DNA of 14,030 nucleotides from Acidobacteriota bacterium. GTDB taxonomy: Bacteria; Acidobacteriota; Terriglobia; UBA7540. The stretch lies in the NCBI GenBank assembly GCA_021827255.1, contig JAKAWO010000042.1, forward strand, positions 1 to 14,030. The letters are read 5' to 3'. This document shows, piece after piece, positions 1-6,569 of the stretch (its first letter is position 1; the number at the start of each line of letters is the position of its first letter). The translations under genes and the position numbers were made by a program. Below the pieces are notes generated by a model. The model was not told the origin of the DNA. It did not search any database and saw nothing but the letters and a program-made list of their open reading frames with translations.

Positions 1-157
1 GCGCGAGGGCGGCGCGCGGCGCGCGCGCCGTCAGCAGCCGATGTAGGCACGGCATCGTTCCAAAACCATGCCCCGCAGCCAGGAGTGCACTGACGGTGGC
101 TGCCGACGTTGCTTTCCCACAACGGTATGATTAAGAATTGAATTCGAAGACGGCCGC
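1..157. other. Upstream leader region, no firm gene
   Basis: The first 30 bases are an alternating G/C-rich tract. In the second forward frame, arginine-rich codons run open from the window edge to a TAG at 44-46, which could be the last 14 residues of an upstream gene, but nothing identifies it and the other two frames also stay open for a while. No convincing terminator hairpin is seen. A TATGAT at 126-131 could be a -10 for rsmA, but no acceptable -35 lies at the right distance. Nothing else is supported here. Confidence 0.3.
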
Positions 158-952
158 ATGCGTTCTTCCGACCGCCCGAAGCTCGGACAGCACTTCCTGG
201 CAGATACTCCTTATCGTCGGAGGATCGCAGACTCGTTAGGCCTTCGTCCGGAAGACCTGGTGGTCGAAATCGGGCCGGGAAAGGGCGCTATGACCGGCCT
301 GCTCGCGGAGCGCGCGGGCCGCGTCATCGCCATCGAACTCGATGCGCGCCTGGCTCGAGAACTCGGCCGCCGCTTGGCGGATAATCCTAAGATCGAAATT
401 CTCGCCGGCGATATACTTGAAATCAATCTCGCCGCCGTTTGCCCAAGCCCCGATTGTTTTGTCTTCGGAAATATCCCCTACTATGCCACATCGCCCATTC
501 TCCATCACATCCTGAGTTTTTACGCCATGCTTCGCTCGATGGCACTGGTGGTTCAGCGCGAGGTGGCGGATCGCCTGCAAGCTGCGCCGGGGTCACGCGA
601 TTACGGCTACCTAAGCGTCTTCATTCAGTCCTATGCCAGGCCTCGAATTGCGCTTACGATCCCGCCGGGCGCTTTCCGTCCCGTCCCCAAGGTTCATTCG
701 GCCCTCGTGCGATTCGAGATGCGCCCCCCGGCGGAGGCGCCGCAGGCGGAGTTCTTCGAGTTTGTCAAACGCTGCTTCGCGTGTAAACGGAAACAACTGG
801 CAACCAACCTCTCGGCATCCTACGGACGCGGTCAAATCCAAGACAGCCTTTCGGCGCTCGGCCTGGCCGCCAACCTCCGCGCCGAGGAGATGTCACTCGA
901 ACAATTAAGGGCGCTCTTTGACCGGCTGCGTCCAGCTTTCAATCATGCCTAG
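158..952 (+). CDS. rsmA: 16S rRNA (adenine1518-N6/adenine1519-N6)-dimethyltransferase RsmA (KsgA)
   Basis: Transfers four methyl groups from S-adenosylmethionine to two adjacent adenines in the 3'-terminal helix of 16S rRNA during late 30S assembly in the cytoplasm. The 264-residue product has the usual family length (about 270). Seen motifs: N-terminal GQHFL (residues 10-14), SAM-binding motif I EIGPGKG (37-43), acidic residue E60 at the end of strand 2, AGD with D84, catalytic motif IV NIPY (105-108, usually N-L/I-P-Y), and FRPVPKVHSALV (173-184), the characteristic post-catalytic loop. The small C-terminal helical domain contains FACKRKQLATNL (207-218), matching the conserved RRK-L-NNL segment. 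The ATG at 158 begins just before the conserved core and no other start fits; its Shine-Dalgarno is weak (GAAG in the preceding 15 bases). A separate promoter lies before the next gene, so rsmA probably ends its own transcript. Confidence 0.97.
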   Translation: MRSSDRPKLGQHFLADTPYRRRIADSLGLRPEDLVVEIGPGKGAMTGLLAERAGRVIAIELDARLARELGRRLADNPKIEILAGDILEINLAAVCPSPDCFVFGNIPYYATSPILHHILSFYAMLRSMALVVQREVADRLQAAPGSRDYGYLSVFIQSYARPRIALTIPPGAFRPVPKVHSALVRFEMRPPAEAPQAEFFEFVKRCFACKRKQLATNLSASYGRGQIQDSLSALGLAANLRAEEMSLEQLRALFDRLRPAFNHA

Positions 953-1075
953 GGCGACTTCGTTACGCTGGAATGGACCGCCGAGGCAAGCACCTCTTTC
1001 ACCGGCTTCTCTGTCCAGCGTTGCAACCGCGCAAGGACGATGCGCCGGACTAAGGCCATTCCAAACGCGCGCGGC

Positions 1076-1105
1076 TTGAAGCCGACTCTGGCCAGGCAGT
1101 ATAAT
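1076..1105 (+). promoter_or_regulatory. Sigma70-type promoter for leuC
   Basis: TTGAAG (1076-1081, 4 of 6 matches to the -35 consensus), an 18-base spacer, and a perfect TATAAT (1100-1105). Transcription would start near 1112, leaving a leader of about 36 bases before the leuC ATG at 1148. The promoter lies inside the upstream extension of the open frame and so argues against the longer leuC start. The leader is too short for a leucine-codon attenuator, and no T-box structure is visible. Confidence 0.7.
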
Positions 1106-1147
1106 TCTGGTAACAGCCGTAGGCCGGAATGTTGGGCAGGAGAAGAG

Positions 1148-2569
1148 ATGCCGCCACTTTCAATGTACGAGAAGATTTGGAGCTCGCACGCTGTTGTGGA
1201 AGAACCCGGCCGGCCGGCGCTGATTTATATTGACCGGCACCTGATCCATGAGATTACCTCGCCGCAAGCCTTCGCGGGCCTCAAGTCGGCAGGACGAAAA
1301 GCGCGTCGCCCCGATTTGACCTTCGCGGTGATGGATCATTCTGTTCCGACGAAGGACCGCAACCTGCCGCTGGTGGACAAGGTTGCCGCCGCCCAGTTCG
1401 ACGCGCTCGAGCGGAATTGCCAAGAGGCGGGCATTTTGCTCTTCGACATGCAAAGCCCGGATCAGGGCATCGTTCACATTATTGGCCCCGACCTCGGCCT
1501 CACCCAGCCCGGACAGACGATCGTCTGCGGTGACAGTCACACCTCCACGCACGGAGCTTTCGGCGCGCTGGCGTTTGGCATCGGCACGGCGGAGGTCGAA
1601 CACGTTCTGGCCACGCAGTGCCTGACACAGTTCAAATCCAAGCCCATGCGGATCGGCGTCGCAGGTCGCCGTCCGCGGGGCGTGACGGCCAAAGACCTTA
1701 TCCTTGCCATCATCGGCAGAATTGGCATTGGGGCCGGGGCGGGACACGTCATCGAGTACGCCGGCGAAGCGATCCATGAGCTTTCGATGGAAGGCCGCAT
1801 GACCGTCTGCAATATGTCCATCGAGGCCGGGGCGCGAGCCGGGATGGTCGCTCCCGATGACAGTACGGTCGCCTATCTTGAAGGGCGGCCCTTTGTCCCG
1901 CGCGGTAAGGACTTCCAGGAAGCCGCCGCGCGCTGGAAAACCCTAGGCTCCGATCCAGGAGCGCACTTCGACCGCGTGGTAGAGCTCGACGCCACCGAAA
2001 TCGCTCCGCAAGTCACCTGGGGGACGAATCCCGGCATGGTCACGGATGTCACGGGCCGCGTGCCCGACCCGGCGTCTTTTGCCGACGCGGTGGAGCGTTC
2101 CGCCGCCGAGCGCGCTTTGGAATACATGGCGCTCGAGCCGGGTACACGTATGGAGGACATTCCGGTTGACCGCGTGTTCATTGGCTCATGCACGAATTCG
2201 CGGCTGGAGGATTTGCGGCTTGCAGCAAGCGTGCTGGACGGCAGGAAGGTCGCCAGGACCATCAAACAGGCTTTGGTGGTGCCAGGGTCCGAGCGCATCA
2301 AGGCTCGCGCGGAGGCGGAAGGGCTGGACCGTATTTTCAAAGCCGCCGGCTTCGAGTGGCGCGACGCCGGGTGCAGCATGTGCATCGGCATGAATGCCGA
2401 CGTGCTGCCATCGGGCGAGCGTTGCGCTTCAACCTCCAACCGCAACTTCGAGGGCCGCCAGGGCAAAGGCGGACGCACGCACCTCGTCAGCCCCATGATG
2501 GCTGCCGCCGCCGCCATCGAAGGGCACTTTGTGGACATCCGTCAGTGGGATGTTCACCCCGTGGAGTAG
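1148..2569 (+). CDS. leuC: 3-isopropylmalate dehydratase large subunit LeuC
   Basis: Large subunit of isopropylmalate isomerase, which interconverts 2- and 3-isopropylmalate in leucine synthesis. It is an aconitase-family [4Fe-4S] enzyme and works as a heterodimer with LeuD. The frame is open from 1040, but the start is set at ATG 1148 because AGGAG sits 5 bases upstream, a promoter lies at 1076-1105, and MYEKIWSSH (6-14) aligns with the family N-terminus. Product: 473 residues (E. coli 466). Seen: CGDSHTSTHGAFG (127-139), SMEGRMTVCNMSIEAGA (213-229), VTWGTNPG (289-296), cluster ligand C348 in GSCTNSR, C409 and C412 in GCSMC, and STSNRNFEGRQG (428-439). It reads as a close relative of the enterobacterial LeuC type along its full length, with all three cluster cysteines present. 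Followed by a 182-base gap, a small coiled-coil ORF and leuD on the same strand. Confidence 0.97.
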   Translation: MPPLSMYEKIWSSHAVVEEPGRPALIYIDRHLIHEITSPQAFAGLKSAGRKARRPDLTFAVMDHSVPTKDRNLPLVDKVAAAQFDALERNCQEAGILLFDMQSPDQGIVHIIGPDLGLTQPGQTIVCGDSHTSTHGAFGALAFGIGTAEVEHVLATQCLTQFKSKPMRIGVAGRRPRGVTAKDLILAIIGRIGIGAGAGHVIEYAGEAIHELSMEGRMTVCNMSIEAGARAGMVAPDDSTVAYLEGRPFVPRGKDFQEAAARWKTLGSDPGAHFDRVVELDATEIAPQVTWGTNPGMVTDVTGRVPDPASFADAVERSAAERALEYMALEPGTRMEDIPVDRVFIGSCTNSRLEDLRLAASVLDGRKVARTIKQALVVPGSERIKARAEAEGLDRIFKAAGFEWRDAGCSMCIGMNADVLPSGERCASTSNRNFEGRQGKGGRTHLVSPMMAAAAAIEGHFVDIRQWDVHPVE

Positions 2570-2751
2570 AATCGTTTTAGGTTCCTGTGTCCGCCACGGC
2601 CCGTGACATCACGTGGGGGAGAGCGAGGACTTCCGCCCCGTCTGGTCGAGAACGCACCGATCGGCTTTAGCCAGCCAGGGGCCAAGGGTGCGAGGAAAAA
2701 CCGAGGCTCCGATGAGATTTTCGGATTGGGCGCGGAGGAGGTAGTGGCGGC
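2570..2751 (+). other. leuC to small-ORF intergenic region
   Basis: 182 bases between the leuC stop and the GTG of the small coiled-coil gene. Only short imperfect hairpins are present (for example CACG-GCC-CGTG near 2594-2604), none followed by a T-tract, so transcription could run through from leuC. I see no clear promoter. A strong Shine-Dalgarno-like run, GGAGGAGG, occupies about 2734-2741 and belongs to the following gene. Confidence 0.4.
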
Positions 2752-3036
2752 GTGACCTTTCAGGAGATGGAACAATCGGTCAAGGAATGGCGCGACAATC
2801 AGATCGTTCAGGGCCAGATCTTGAATCGTGTCGAACTAAATCTGGAGCGCCTTACCGAAAGGCTTGGCGCGCTTGAGGGAGCTGTCGCACAGAACACCCA
2901 GGCGATTGGCAGGCTGGCCAACGGAATGCTGTTGCTCCAGCCCGCGATGAAGGGAATGGTACAAACCGTAGAGGGCTTGAGCGCCACCGTCGAGCGGTTC
3001 ATTCGAGGGATGGCAGGAGACGGCCACCGCAGCTAG
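2752..3036 (+). CDS. Small coiled-coil hypothetical protein between leuC and leuD
   Basis: 94-residue soluble protein of unknown function. I do not recognise a characterised family. The GTG start at 2752 is preceded by GGAGGAGG about 10 bases upstream; an in-frame ATG at 2767 has AGGAG directly abutting it, which is too close. The stretch from about residue 17 to 85 is predominantly helix-forming, with heptad-like spacing of I/L/V (I18, I23, L24, V27, L29, L31, L34, L38, L41, V45, then I52, L55, L60-L62, V70, V73, L76, V80), suggesting an oligomerising coiled coil. It has no cysteine, no signal peptide and no membrane segment. The stop at 3034-3036 merges into the leuD Shine-Dalgarno, leaving 13 bases to the leuD ATG, so the two are almost certainly cotranscribed and probably translationally coupled. 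Short coiled-coil proteins of this style are, to my knowledge, common as hypotheticals in Acidobacteriota; any link to leucine synthesis is inference. Confidence 0.75.
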   Translation: MTFQEMEQSVKEWRDNQIVQGQILNRVELNLERLTERLGALEGAVAQNTQAIGRLANGMLLLQPAMKGMVQTVEGLSATVERFIRGMAGDGHRS

Positions 3037-3049
3037 GGAGGGCAAATTG

Positions 3050-3685
3050 ATGATTGCATTTAGAAAACACACGGGCCTTGTTGTCCCGCTCGACCGCGTG
3101 AACGTGGACACGGATCAAATGGTCCCCAAACAGTTCCTCAAGCTGCTGACGCGGGAAGGCTACGGCAAATTCCTCTTTTACGACTGGCGCTATCTTGAGC
3201 GCGAAAAGCCCAATCCGGATTTTGTGCTGAACCAGCCGCGTTACCGGGGCGCTTCCGTGTTGCTGGCCCGGGCGAACTTTGGCTGCGGTTCGAGCCGCGA
3301 ACACGCGCCGTGGGCTATTCTCGATTACGGCTTTCGCGCCCTCATCGCGCCGAGCTATGCTGACATCTTTTACAACAACTGCTTCAAGAACGGCATCCTG
3401 CCGGTTACGCTGGCCGACGCTCAGGTGGATGAGTTGTTTCGCCGCACCGCGCGGCAGGAAGGCTACGCGCTGACCGTGGACCTGGAAAGCCAGACGGTCG
3501 CCGACGCGAGCGGACTTAGGTTCACTTTTGAAGTTGACGGTTTCCGCAAGGAGTGCTTGCTCAACGGCTGGGACGACATCGGTCTGACGCTGCGCTACGA
3601 AGACCGCATCGCGGATTACGAGCGTCGCCATCAGCCGCAAGCCCGGCCATACGGCCCGCTCGATGGCATTACATCGGGCGATTGA
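3050..3685 (+). CDS. leuD: 3-isopropylmalate dehydratase small subunit LeuD
   Basis: Small 'swivel' subunit of isopropylmalate isomerase; it supplies substrate-binding residues and closes the active site built by LeuC. The product is 211 residues (E. coli 201). Seen: HTGLVVPLD (7-15), NVDTDQMVPKQFLK (18-31), the hallmark NFGCGSSREHAPW (76-88), ADIFYNNCFKNGILP (104-118), and WDDIGLTL (174-181). The last 25 residues (RRHQPQARPYG...) extend slightly past the usual end. A TTG at 3047 is in frame, but ATG 3050 is preferred, with GGGAGG at 3036-3041 giving 7-base spacing. The gene directly follows the small coiled-coil ORF. Its last 17 bases overlap the end of the oppositely oriented rhomboid gene (3669-3685), so the two transcripts converge without any terminator between the stops. 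Confidence 0.96.
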   Translation: MIAFRKHTGLVVPLDRVNVDTDQMVPKQFLKLLTREGYGKFLFYDWRYLEREKPNPDFVLNQPRYRGASVLLARANFGCGSSREHAPWAILDYGFRALIAPSYADIFYNNCFKNGILPVTLADAQVDELFRRTARQEGYALTVDLESQTVADASGLRFTFEVDGFRKECLLNGWDDIGLTLRYEDRIADYERRHQPQARPYGPLDGITSGD

Positions 3686-4595
3686 TTTGCAGGGCCATCA
3701 GCGCGAACGATCCCACGATCAACAAGACGGACACAAGGGATAACCCATCCCAGATTTGCTGCTCGGCGCGCGTGGCCGGCTCGCCCGAGGGAATCAGGTA
3801 GCCGAGCGCCAAACCGGAAACGAGCCCGCCGAGGTGGGCGGCGTTGTCCACACTGAAAAATAGTCCGAAAATGAAGATGTAAATCACCCATCGCCACAGC
3901 ATGCTGCGGTAATCCTTGCCCAGGCTGCCGTGATGGAAGCTCGTGCCAATCAAAACGCCGATGAGGCCGAGAATCGCTCCCGAAGCCCCGATCGAAAGCG
4001 CCCACGGATTCCACCAGAGGCTAGCCACAAAGCCGAGGATCCCCGTGACCAAGTACATCACCAGAAATTTCTGCGTTCCGAAGAGCATTTCTACTTCCGG
4101 CCCCAGGTCGAACAGGCACCACAAGTTGAAGCCAATGTGGAGCAGGCTGGCATGGAGAAACATGGCGGTGATCAAGCGCCACCACTGCCCCGCGTACATG
4201 AGGGGGCCGAATTTGCCGCCCAGGCGCAACATCACGCCCGCAGAAATCCCCCCCCAGCTTGGCCCGCTGCTCGCTCCCGCTAGGGTTTGGGTCATGTACC
4301 ATTCGATTCCGTACATGACCATAATCACGGCGATCAGAATGGCGGTCGCCGTTCTGGGCACCGGGATGACGCCCAGCACTTTTCCGGGTTCCGCGCTCGG
4401 ACGGCTGCGGGCTCGCGCCGGGCCTGTTTCCGCGCCGCATAAGGGGCAAACTTTGGCCGAACGGTCAATCAGCGCGCGGCAGTTCGGGCACATCCGATGG
4501 GAAGTGTCATAAGACTCGTGTTGGTTGTTGAACATCGAGTTCCAGGCTTGTTTGAGGCGCCGCAGTTTGAACCAGAATTTGGCAGGAAGTTCCAT
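3669..4595 (-). CDS. Rhomboid family intramembrane serine protease with N-terminal zinc ribbon
   Basis: Predicted membrane protease that cleaves substrates within or near their transmembrane helices. The 308-residue product has an N-terminal cytosolic zinc-ribbon-like module, C36-x2-C39 and C50-x2-C53 (MCPNC...CPLCG), then a membrane core from about residue 82 to 300. Seen rhomboid motifs: WWR (138-140), HASLLHIGFN (148-157) with H148, H153 and N157, catalytic serine S205 in GASGAILG (203-210), and catalytic histidine H254 in NAAHLGGLVSG (251-261). Six core helices can be traced, with a further hydrophobic helix at 284-303, consistent with a 6+1 topology. Start choice is uncertain: ATG 4595 lies about 35 bases after a plausible promoter but has a poor Shine-Dalgarno; ATG 4535 (residue 21) is an alternative that keeps the zinc ribbon. 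The gene's end overlaps leuD tail to tail. Substrate unknown. Confidence 0.9.
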   Translation of the reverse strand: MELPAKFWFKLRRLKQAWNSMFNNQHESYDTSHRMCPNCRALIDRSAKVCPLCGAETGPARARSRPSAEPGKVLGVIPVPRTATAILIAVIMVMYGIEWYMTQTLAGASSGPSWGGISAGVMLRLGGKFGPLMYAGQWWRLITAMFLHASLLHIGFNLWCLFDLGPEVEMLFGTQKFLVMYLVTGILGFVASLWWNPWALSIGASGAILGLIGVLIGTSFHHGSLGKDYRSMLWRWVIYIFIFGLFFSVDNAAHLGGLVSGLALGYLIPSGEPATRAEQQIWDGLSLVSVLLIVGSFALMALQINRPM

Positions 4596-4636
4596 AAGGC
4601 ATTCGGAGGATAAACGCTGTCGTTGCGCGAAACTCC

Positions 4637-4664
4637 ATTATGGCACACGTGTTGAACGGCGCAA
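4637..4664 (-). promoter_or_regulatory. Possible promoter for the rhomboid gene
   Basis: Read on the minus strand: TTGCGC (4664 to 4659), a 16-base spacer, and CATAAT (4642 to 4637, 5 of 6 matches to the -10). The predicted start near 4630 gives a leader of about 35 bases to ATG 4595. The -35 match is weak (3 of 6). Confidence 0.35.
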
Positions 4665-4700
4665 TTCATTTGTGCACCGCGCCTTGGTTGAATAGAGTAA

Positions 4701-4706
4701 TATAAT
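4701..4706 (+). promoter_or_regulatory. Probable -10 element of the rlpA promoter
   Basis: A perfect TATAAT in the only A/T-rich patch of the divergent intergenic region, giving a leader of about 62 bases before the rlpA GTG at 4775. No good -35 lies at 16-18 bases: TTGGTT at 4684-4689 is only 11 bases away. If used, the promoter would be activator-dependent or have an unusual -35. Confidence 0.4.
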
Positions 4707-4774
4707 CGTGGGACGCGCCAGCACGGCTCGGCGGGGGCCTTGCCGTCGAAGGGAGGGTTATCGCGAGGCTTCTG

Positions 4775-5485
4775 GTGAGGCGTTTCTCCGGGCGACAGGG
4801 TCATTTTCGCTTCAGCCGAACGGCCAAGCTCCTTGCTGCCTGGGGGCTTGTCCTTTTAACGACGAGTTGTATTCATCGGCGCCGCCCGCCGCTCACCGTC
4901 ACGCCCCCGCCTTATCCCCCGAGCGCGATTCCTCCCGAAATTATCCAGGGTCAAGAAGGGATTGCCTCCTGGTATGGCCCTGGTTTCAACGGGAAGGCAA
5001 CGTCAAGCGGCGAAATCTACAACATGTACGCCATGACGGCAGCCCATCGCACTCTGCCTTTCGGAACGATGGTGCGCGTCCACGATCTCGAGAACGGACG
5101 CAGCACGGTGGTCCGCATCAACGACCGTGGCCCCTTTGTGGAGGGGCGCATCATTGATCTTTCTTACGCGGCGGCACAGGCGCTCGGGATGGACGGCACA
5201 GCGCTGGTGCGCCTCCACATCCTGGGCTTAGGTCCCAACGCTCAGCAGGGAATTTACGCCGTCCAAGTGGGCGCATTCCTGGATCCGCAAAATGCGGCGC
5301 GCCTGAAGCGAGCGATCGGATCGCGCTTCGGGCCGGTGTTGATCCAGACGTATGAAGGTGTTAACGGTTTATTCTACCGAGTTCGCTTGGGGCAGTTCCA
5401 AACGATTGAAGGCGCCCGCGCCTTGGCCCGTCAAATCATCAACGCTAACCTTGCCGAGCAGGCGTTTGTTGTGCGGTTGAATTAG
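4775..5485 (+). CDS. rlpA: RlpA-like septal ring lytic transglycosylase, lipoprotein with SPOR domain
   Basis: RlpA proteins are outer-membrane-associated lipoproteins that bind denuded septal peptidoglycan and, in some species, cleave it as lytic transglycosylases. The 236-residue product starts at GTG 4775 with GAGG 6 bases upstream. A basic N-terminus and hydrophobic segment (19-30) lead to lipobox LTTSC (28-32), with C32 the predicted lipidated cysteine. A proline-rich linker follows (38-54). The double-psi beta-barrel domain (about 61-152) carries GIASWYGPGFNGKATSSGE (62-80), YAMTAAHRTLPFGT (85-98) and VRINDRGPF (113-121); E80, H91 and D117 lie where the family's conserved polar active-site residues fall. 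A C-terminal SPOR domain (about 158-236) begins IYAVQVGAF and ends AFVVRL. The domain order is canonical. A HIT-family gene follows after 61 bases on the same strand and may be cotranscribed. Confidence 0.93.
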   Translation: MRRFSGRQGHFRFSRTAKLLAAWGLVLLTTSCIHRRRPPLTVTPPPYPPSAIPPEIIQGQEGIASWYGPGFNGKATSSGEIYNMYAMTAAHRTLPFGTMVRVHDLENGRSTVVRINDRGPFVEGRIIDLSYAAAQALGMDGTALVRLHILGLGPNAQQGIYAVQVGAFLDPQNAARLKRAIGSRFGPVLIQTYEGVNGLFYRVRLGQFQTIEGARALARQIINANLAEQAFVVRLN

Positions 5486-5546
5486 CGGTTGGCGCCGGCC
5501 CATCACGGCGTGAAGCGGCCTTCCCCGATCTTCGAAGGCGGTGACG

Positions 5547-5900
5547 ATGGATGCCAAAGACGGATGCATTTTTTGCCAGATTCTTGCCGGGACAAGACCT
5601 GCACGGATGGTCTATGAAGGCGATGAGCTGGTGGCGTTCGAGGATATTCGCCCCCAGGCGCCCACGCATCTTCTTATCGTTCCGCGGCGCCATCTGCCTT
5701 CACTGCGCGAAGCGGTGGAGGAAGACGAAGCCGTTTTGGGGCGAATGCTAACCGTAGCGTCCCGGCTTGCGCGCGAGCGCAAAATCGAATCGCAGGGTTA
5801 CCGCCTTGTCATCAATAACGGAAGCTGGGCCGGGCAAAGCGTGGATCACCTTCACATTCACCTTCTAGGCGGCCGCGCCTTCCATTGGCCACCCGGGTAG
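5547..5900 (+). CDS. HIT (histidine triad) family protein, HINT-type
   Basis: Predicted purine nucleotide phosphoramidase/hydrolase of the HINT branch, acting on AMP-linked substrates such as adenosine 5'-phosphoramidates; the true bacterial substrate is unclear. The 117-residue product matches the family's size. Seen: N-terminal CIFC (7-10), with C7, C10 and H50 in RRHLPSL a possible zinc site as in PKCI/HINT proteins, HLLIVPRRH (41-49 plus H50 region), NNGSWAGQSV (90-99) and the signature HLHIHLLGG (101-109) with triad H101, H103 and H105. A GTG at 5541 is also in frame, but ATG 5547 has AAGG at 5535-5538 at about 8 bases and is preferred. It follows rlpA by 61 bases; the functional relation is not evident. 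Confidence 0.93.
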   Translation: MDAKDGCIFCQILAGTRPARMVYEGDELVAFEDIRPQAPTHLLIVPRRHLPSLREAVEEDEAVLGRMLTVASRLARERKIESQGYRLVINNGSWAGQSVDHLHIHLLGGRAFHWPPG

Positions 5901-6041
5901 CTCGGCCACCGGCCGTCATCCTTGGCGCGACCTCATCGCTCGATGGAGCTCGAGGCACCCGCCACGTGATGGCGAGTTCGCGTCATCGAGCCAGTTAAGG
6001 GCGAATAGAAACCGGCCGGGAAACCCTGCTTCCGCCCTACT
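5901..6041. other. Convergent intergenic region with inverted repeats
   Basis: Between the ends of the HIT gene (+) and the DUF488 gene (-). Directly after the HIT stop, CGGCC-ACC-GGCCG (5903-5915) can form a 5-base-pair G+C stem, but the following TCATCCTT is only mildly T-rich. GCTCGATG (5938-5945) is repeated inverted as CATCGAGC (5984-5991), and a competing hairpin can form at 5968-5987 (7 pairs, one G-U). These may terminate one or both transcripts; none has a clean T-tract. Confidence 0.3.
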
Positions 6042-6398
6042 TTACAACTTCTCCCGAATCATTTCCGCGATGACCGCGGCATTCGACCGCTCAACGTCCC
6101 GCGCTCCAAAGACCAGGGTCAGCGTTCCTTTTCGAGCATGGGCCACAAGACCGCCGAGGAGTTCGCGCCGGGGCGGCTGCGAAAGCTCCCACCGATATTT
6201 CTGCCGAAACTCCCTCCACTTTTTGGGGTCGTGTCCGTACCACTTTCGCAAGGGCGCGGAAGGCGCGATCTCCCGCGCCCATTCCGTTACGGCCAGCTTA
6301 TCCTTTTTCACCCCTCGTGGCCACAGGCCATCCACCAACACCCGACGGCCATCCTGGCGGTCAGCGGGGTCGTAAACACGCTTGATTTGGATCGGCAT
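6042..6398 (-). CDS. DUF488 family protein, YeaO-like
   Basis: Small soluble protein of the DUF488 family; biochemical role not established. Start set at ATG 6398 (118 residues), where GGGAGG lies 6 bases upstream; the in-frame ATG at 6425 has no such site and would add an unconserved basic tail. The sequence follows E. coli YeaO closely in my recall: IKRVYDPADRQDG (5-17), ILVD-type LVDGLWPRGVKK (21-32), EWAREIAPS (39-47), WREFRQKYRWEL (61-72), and the end segment LTLVFGARDVERSNAAVI (93-110). There is no signal peptide, membrane segment or cysteine. It stands alone on this strand between a convergent HIT gene and a divergent PilZ gene, so context gives no functional hint. Confidence 0.9.
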   Translation of the reverse strand: MPIQIKRVYDPADRQDGRRVLVDGLWPRGVKKDKLAVTEWAREIAPSAPLRKWYGHDPKKWREFRQKYRWELSQPPRRELLGGLVAHARKGTLTLVFGARDVERSNAAVIAEMIREKL

Positions 6399-6457
6399 TT
6401 TACGCCTCCCAATTCGGTTTGGCATTTTCGCAGCTGCACTGGCTTATTCAAAGTGAC

Positions 6458-6480
6458 GGAGGCAATCACCTCCTGTTTCT
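6458..6480 (+). terminator. Terminator-like hairpin containing a 16S-tail decamer
   Basis: GGAGG (6458-6462) and CCTCC (6469-6473) can form a 5-base-pair stem with a 6-base loop, followed by TGTTTCTTT. This resembles a weak intrinsic terminator for forward transcription, which would insulate the PilZ gene from antisense reads through DUF488. The decamer ATCACCTCCT (6465-6474) equals the conserved 3' end of bacterial 16S rRNA; its complement is a full-length Shine-Dalgarno, but no open frame follows it on the minus strand. Confidence 0.25.
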
Positions 6481-6532
6481 TTAAGAAGTATTATTCACGG
6501 CATTCACGTCTGCTCCTTCGTATTCGTCCCCC

Positions 6533-6561
6533 TTGAGTTCCTCGAATGCAATTCTTATAAT
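6533..6561 (+). promoter_or_regulatory. Strong sigma70-type promoter of the PilZ/helical gene
   Basis: TTGAGT (6533-6538, 4 of 6 matches), an ideal 17-base spacer, and a perfect TATAAT (6556-6561). Expected initiation is at about 6568-6570, while the ATG of the gene is at 6570. The mRNA would therefore have no or only a few leader bases. Confidence 0.75.
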
Positions 6562-6569
6562 CGCGGGCC

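Noticed and set aside
1..30. Alternating GC tract as a repeat or Z-DNA-type element
   Set aside because: Only 30 bases at the window edge and explainable as arginine/alanine-rich coding sequence of an upstream gene; not enough sequence to judge.
126..131. TATGAT as -10 of an rsmA promoter
   Set aside because: The best -35-like sequence, TTGCTT at 109-114, is only 11 bases away; no suitable element at 16-18 bases.
1160..2538. Long minus-strand open frames opposite leuC (1160-1777 and 1873-2538)
   Set aside because: They lie entirely under a fully conserved leuC, have no recognisable domains or good ribosome-binding sites, and are arginine/serine-rich in the way of shadow frames.
2999..3640. 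213-codon minus-strand frame opposite leuD
   Set aside because: leuD is conserved over its whole length on the plus strand; the opposite frame shows no family signal.
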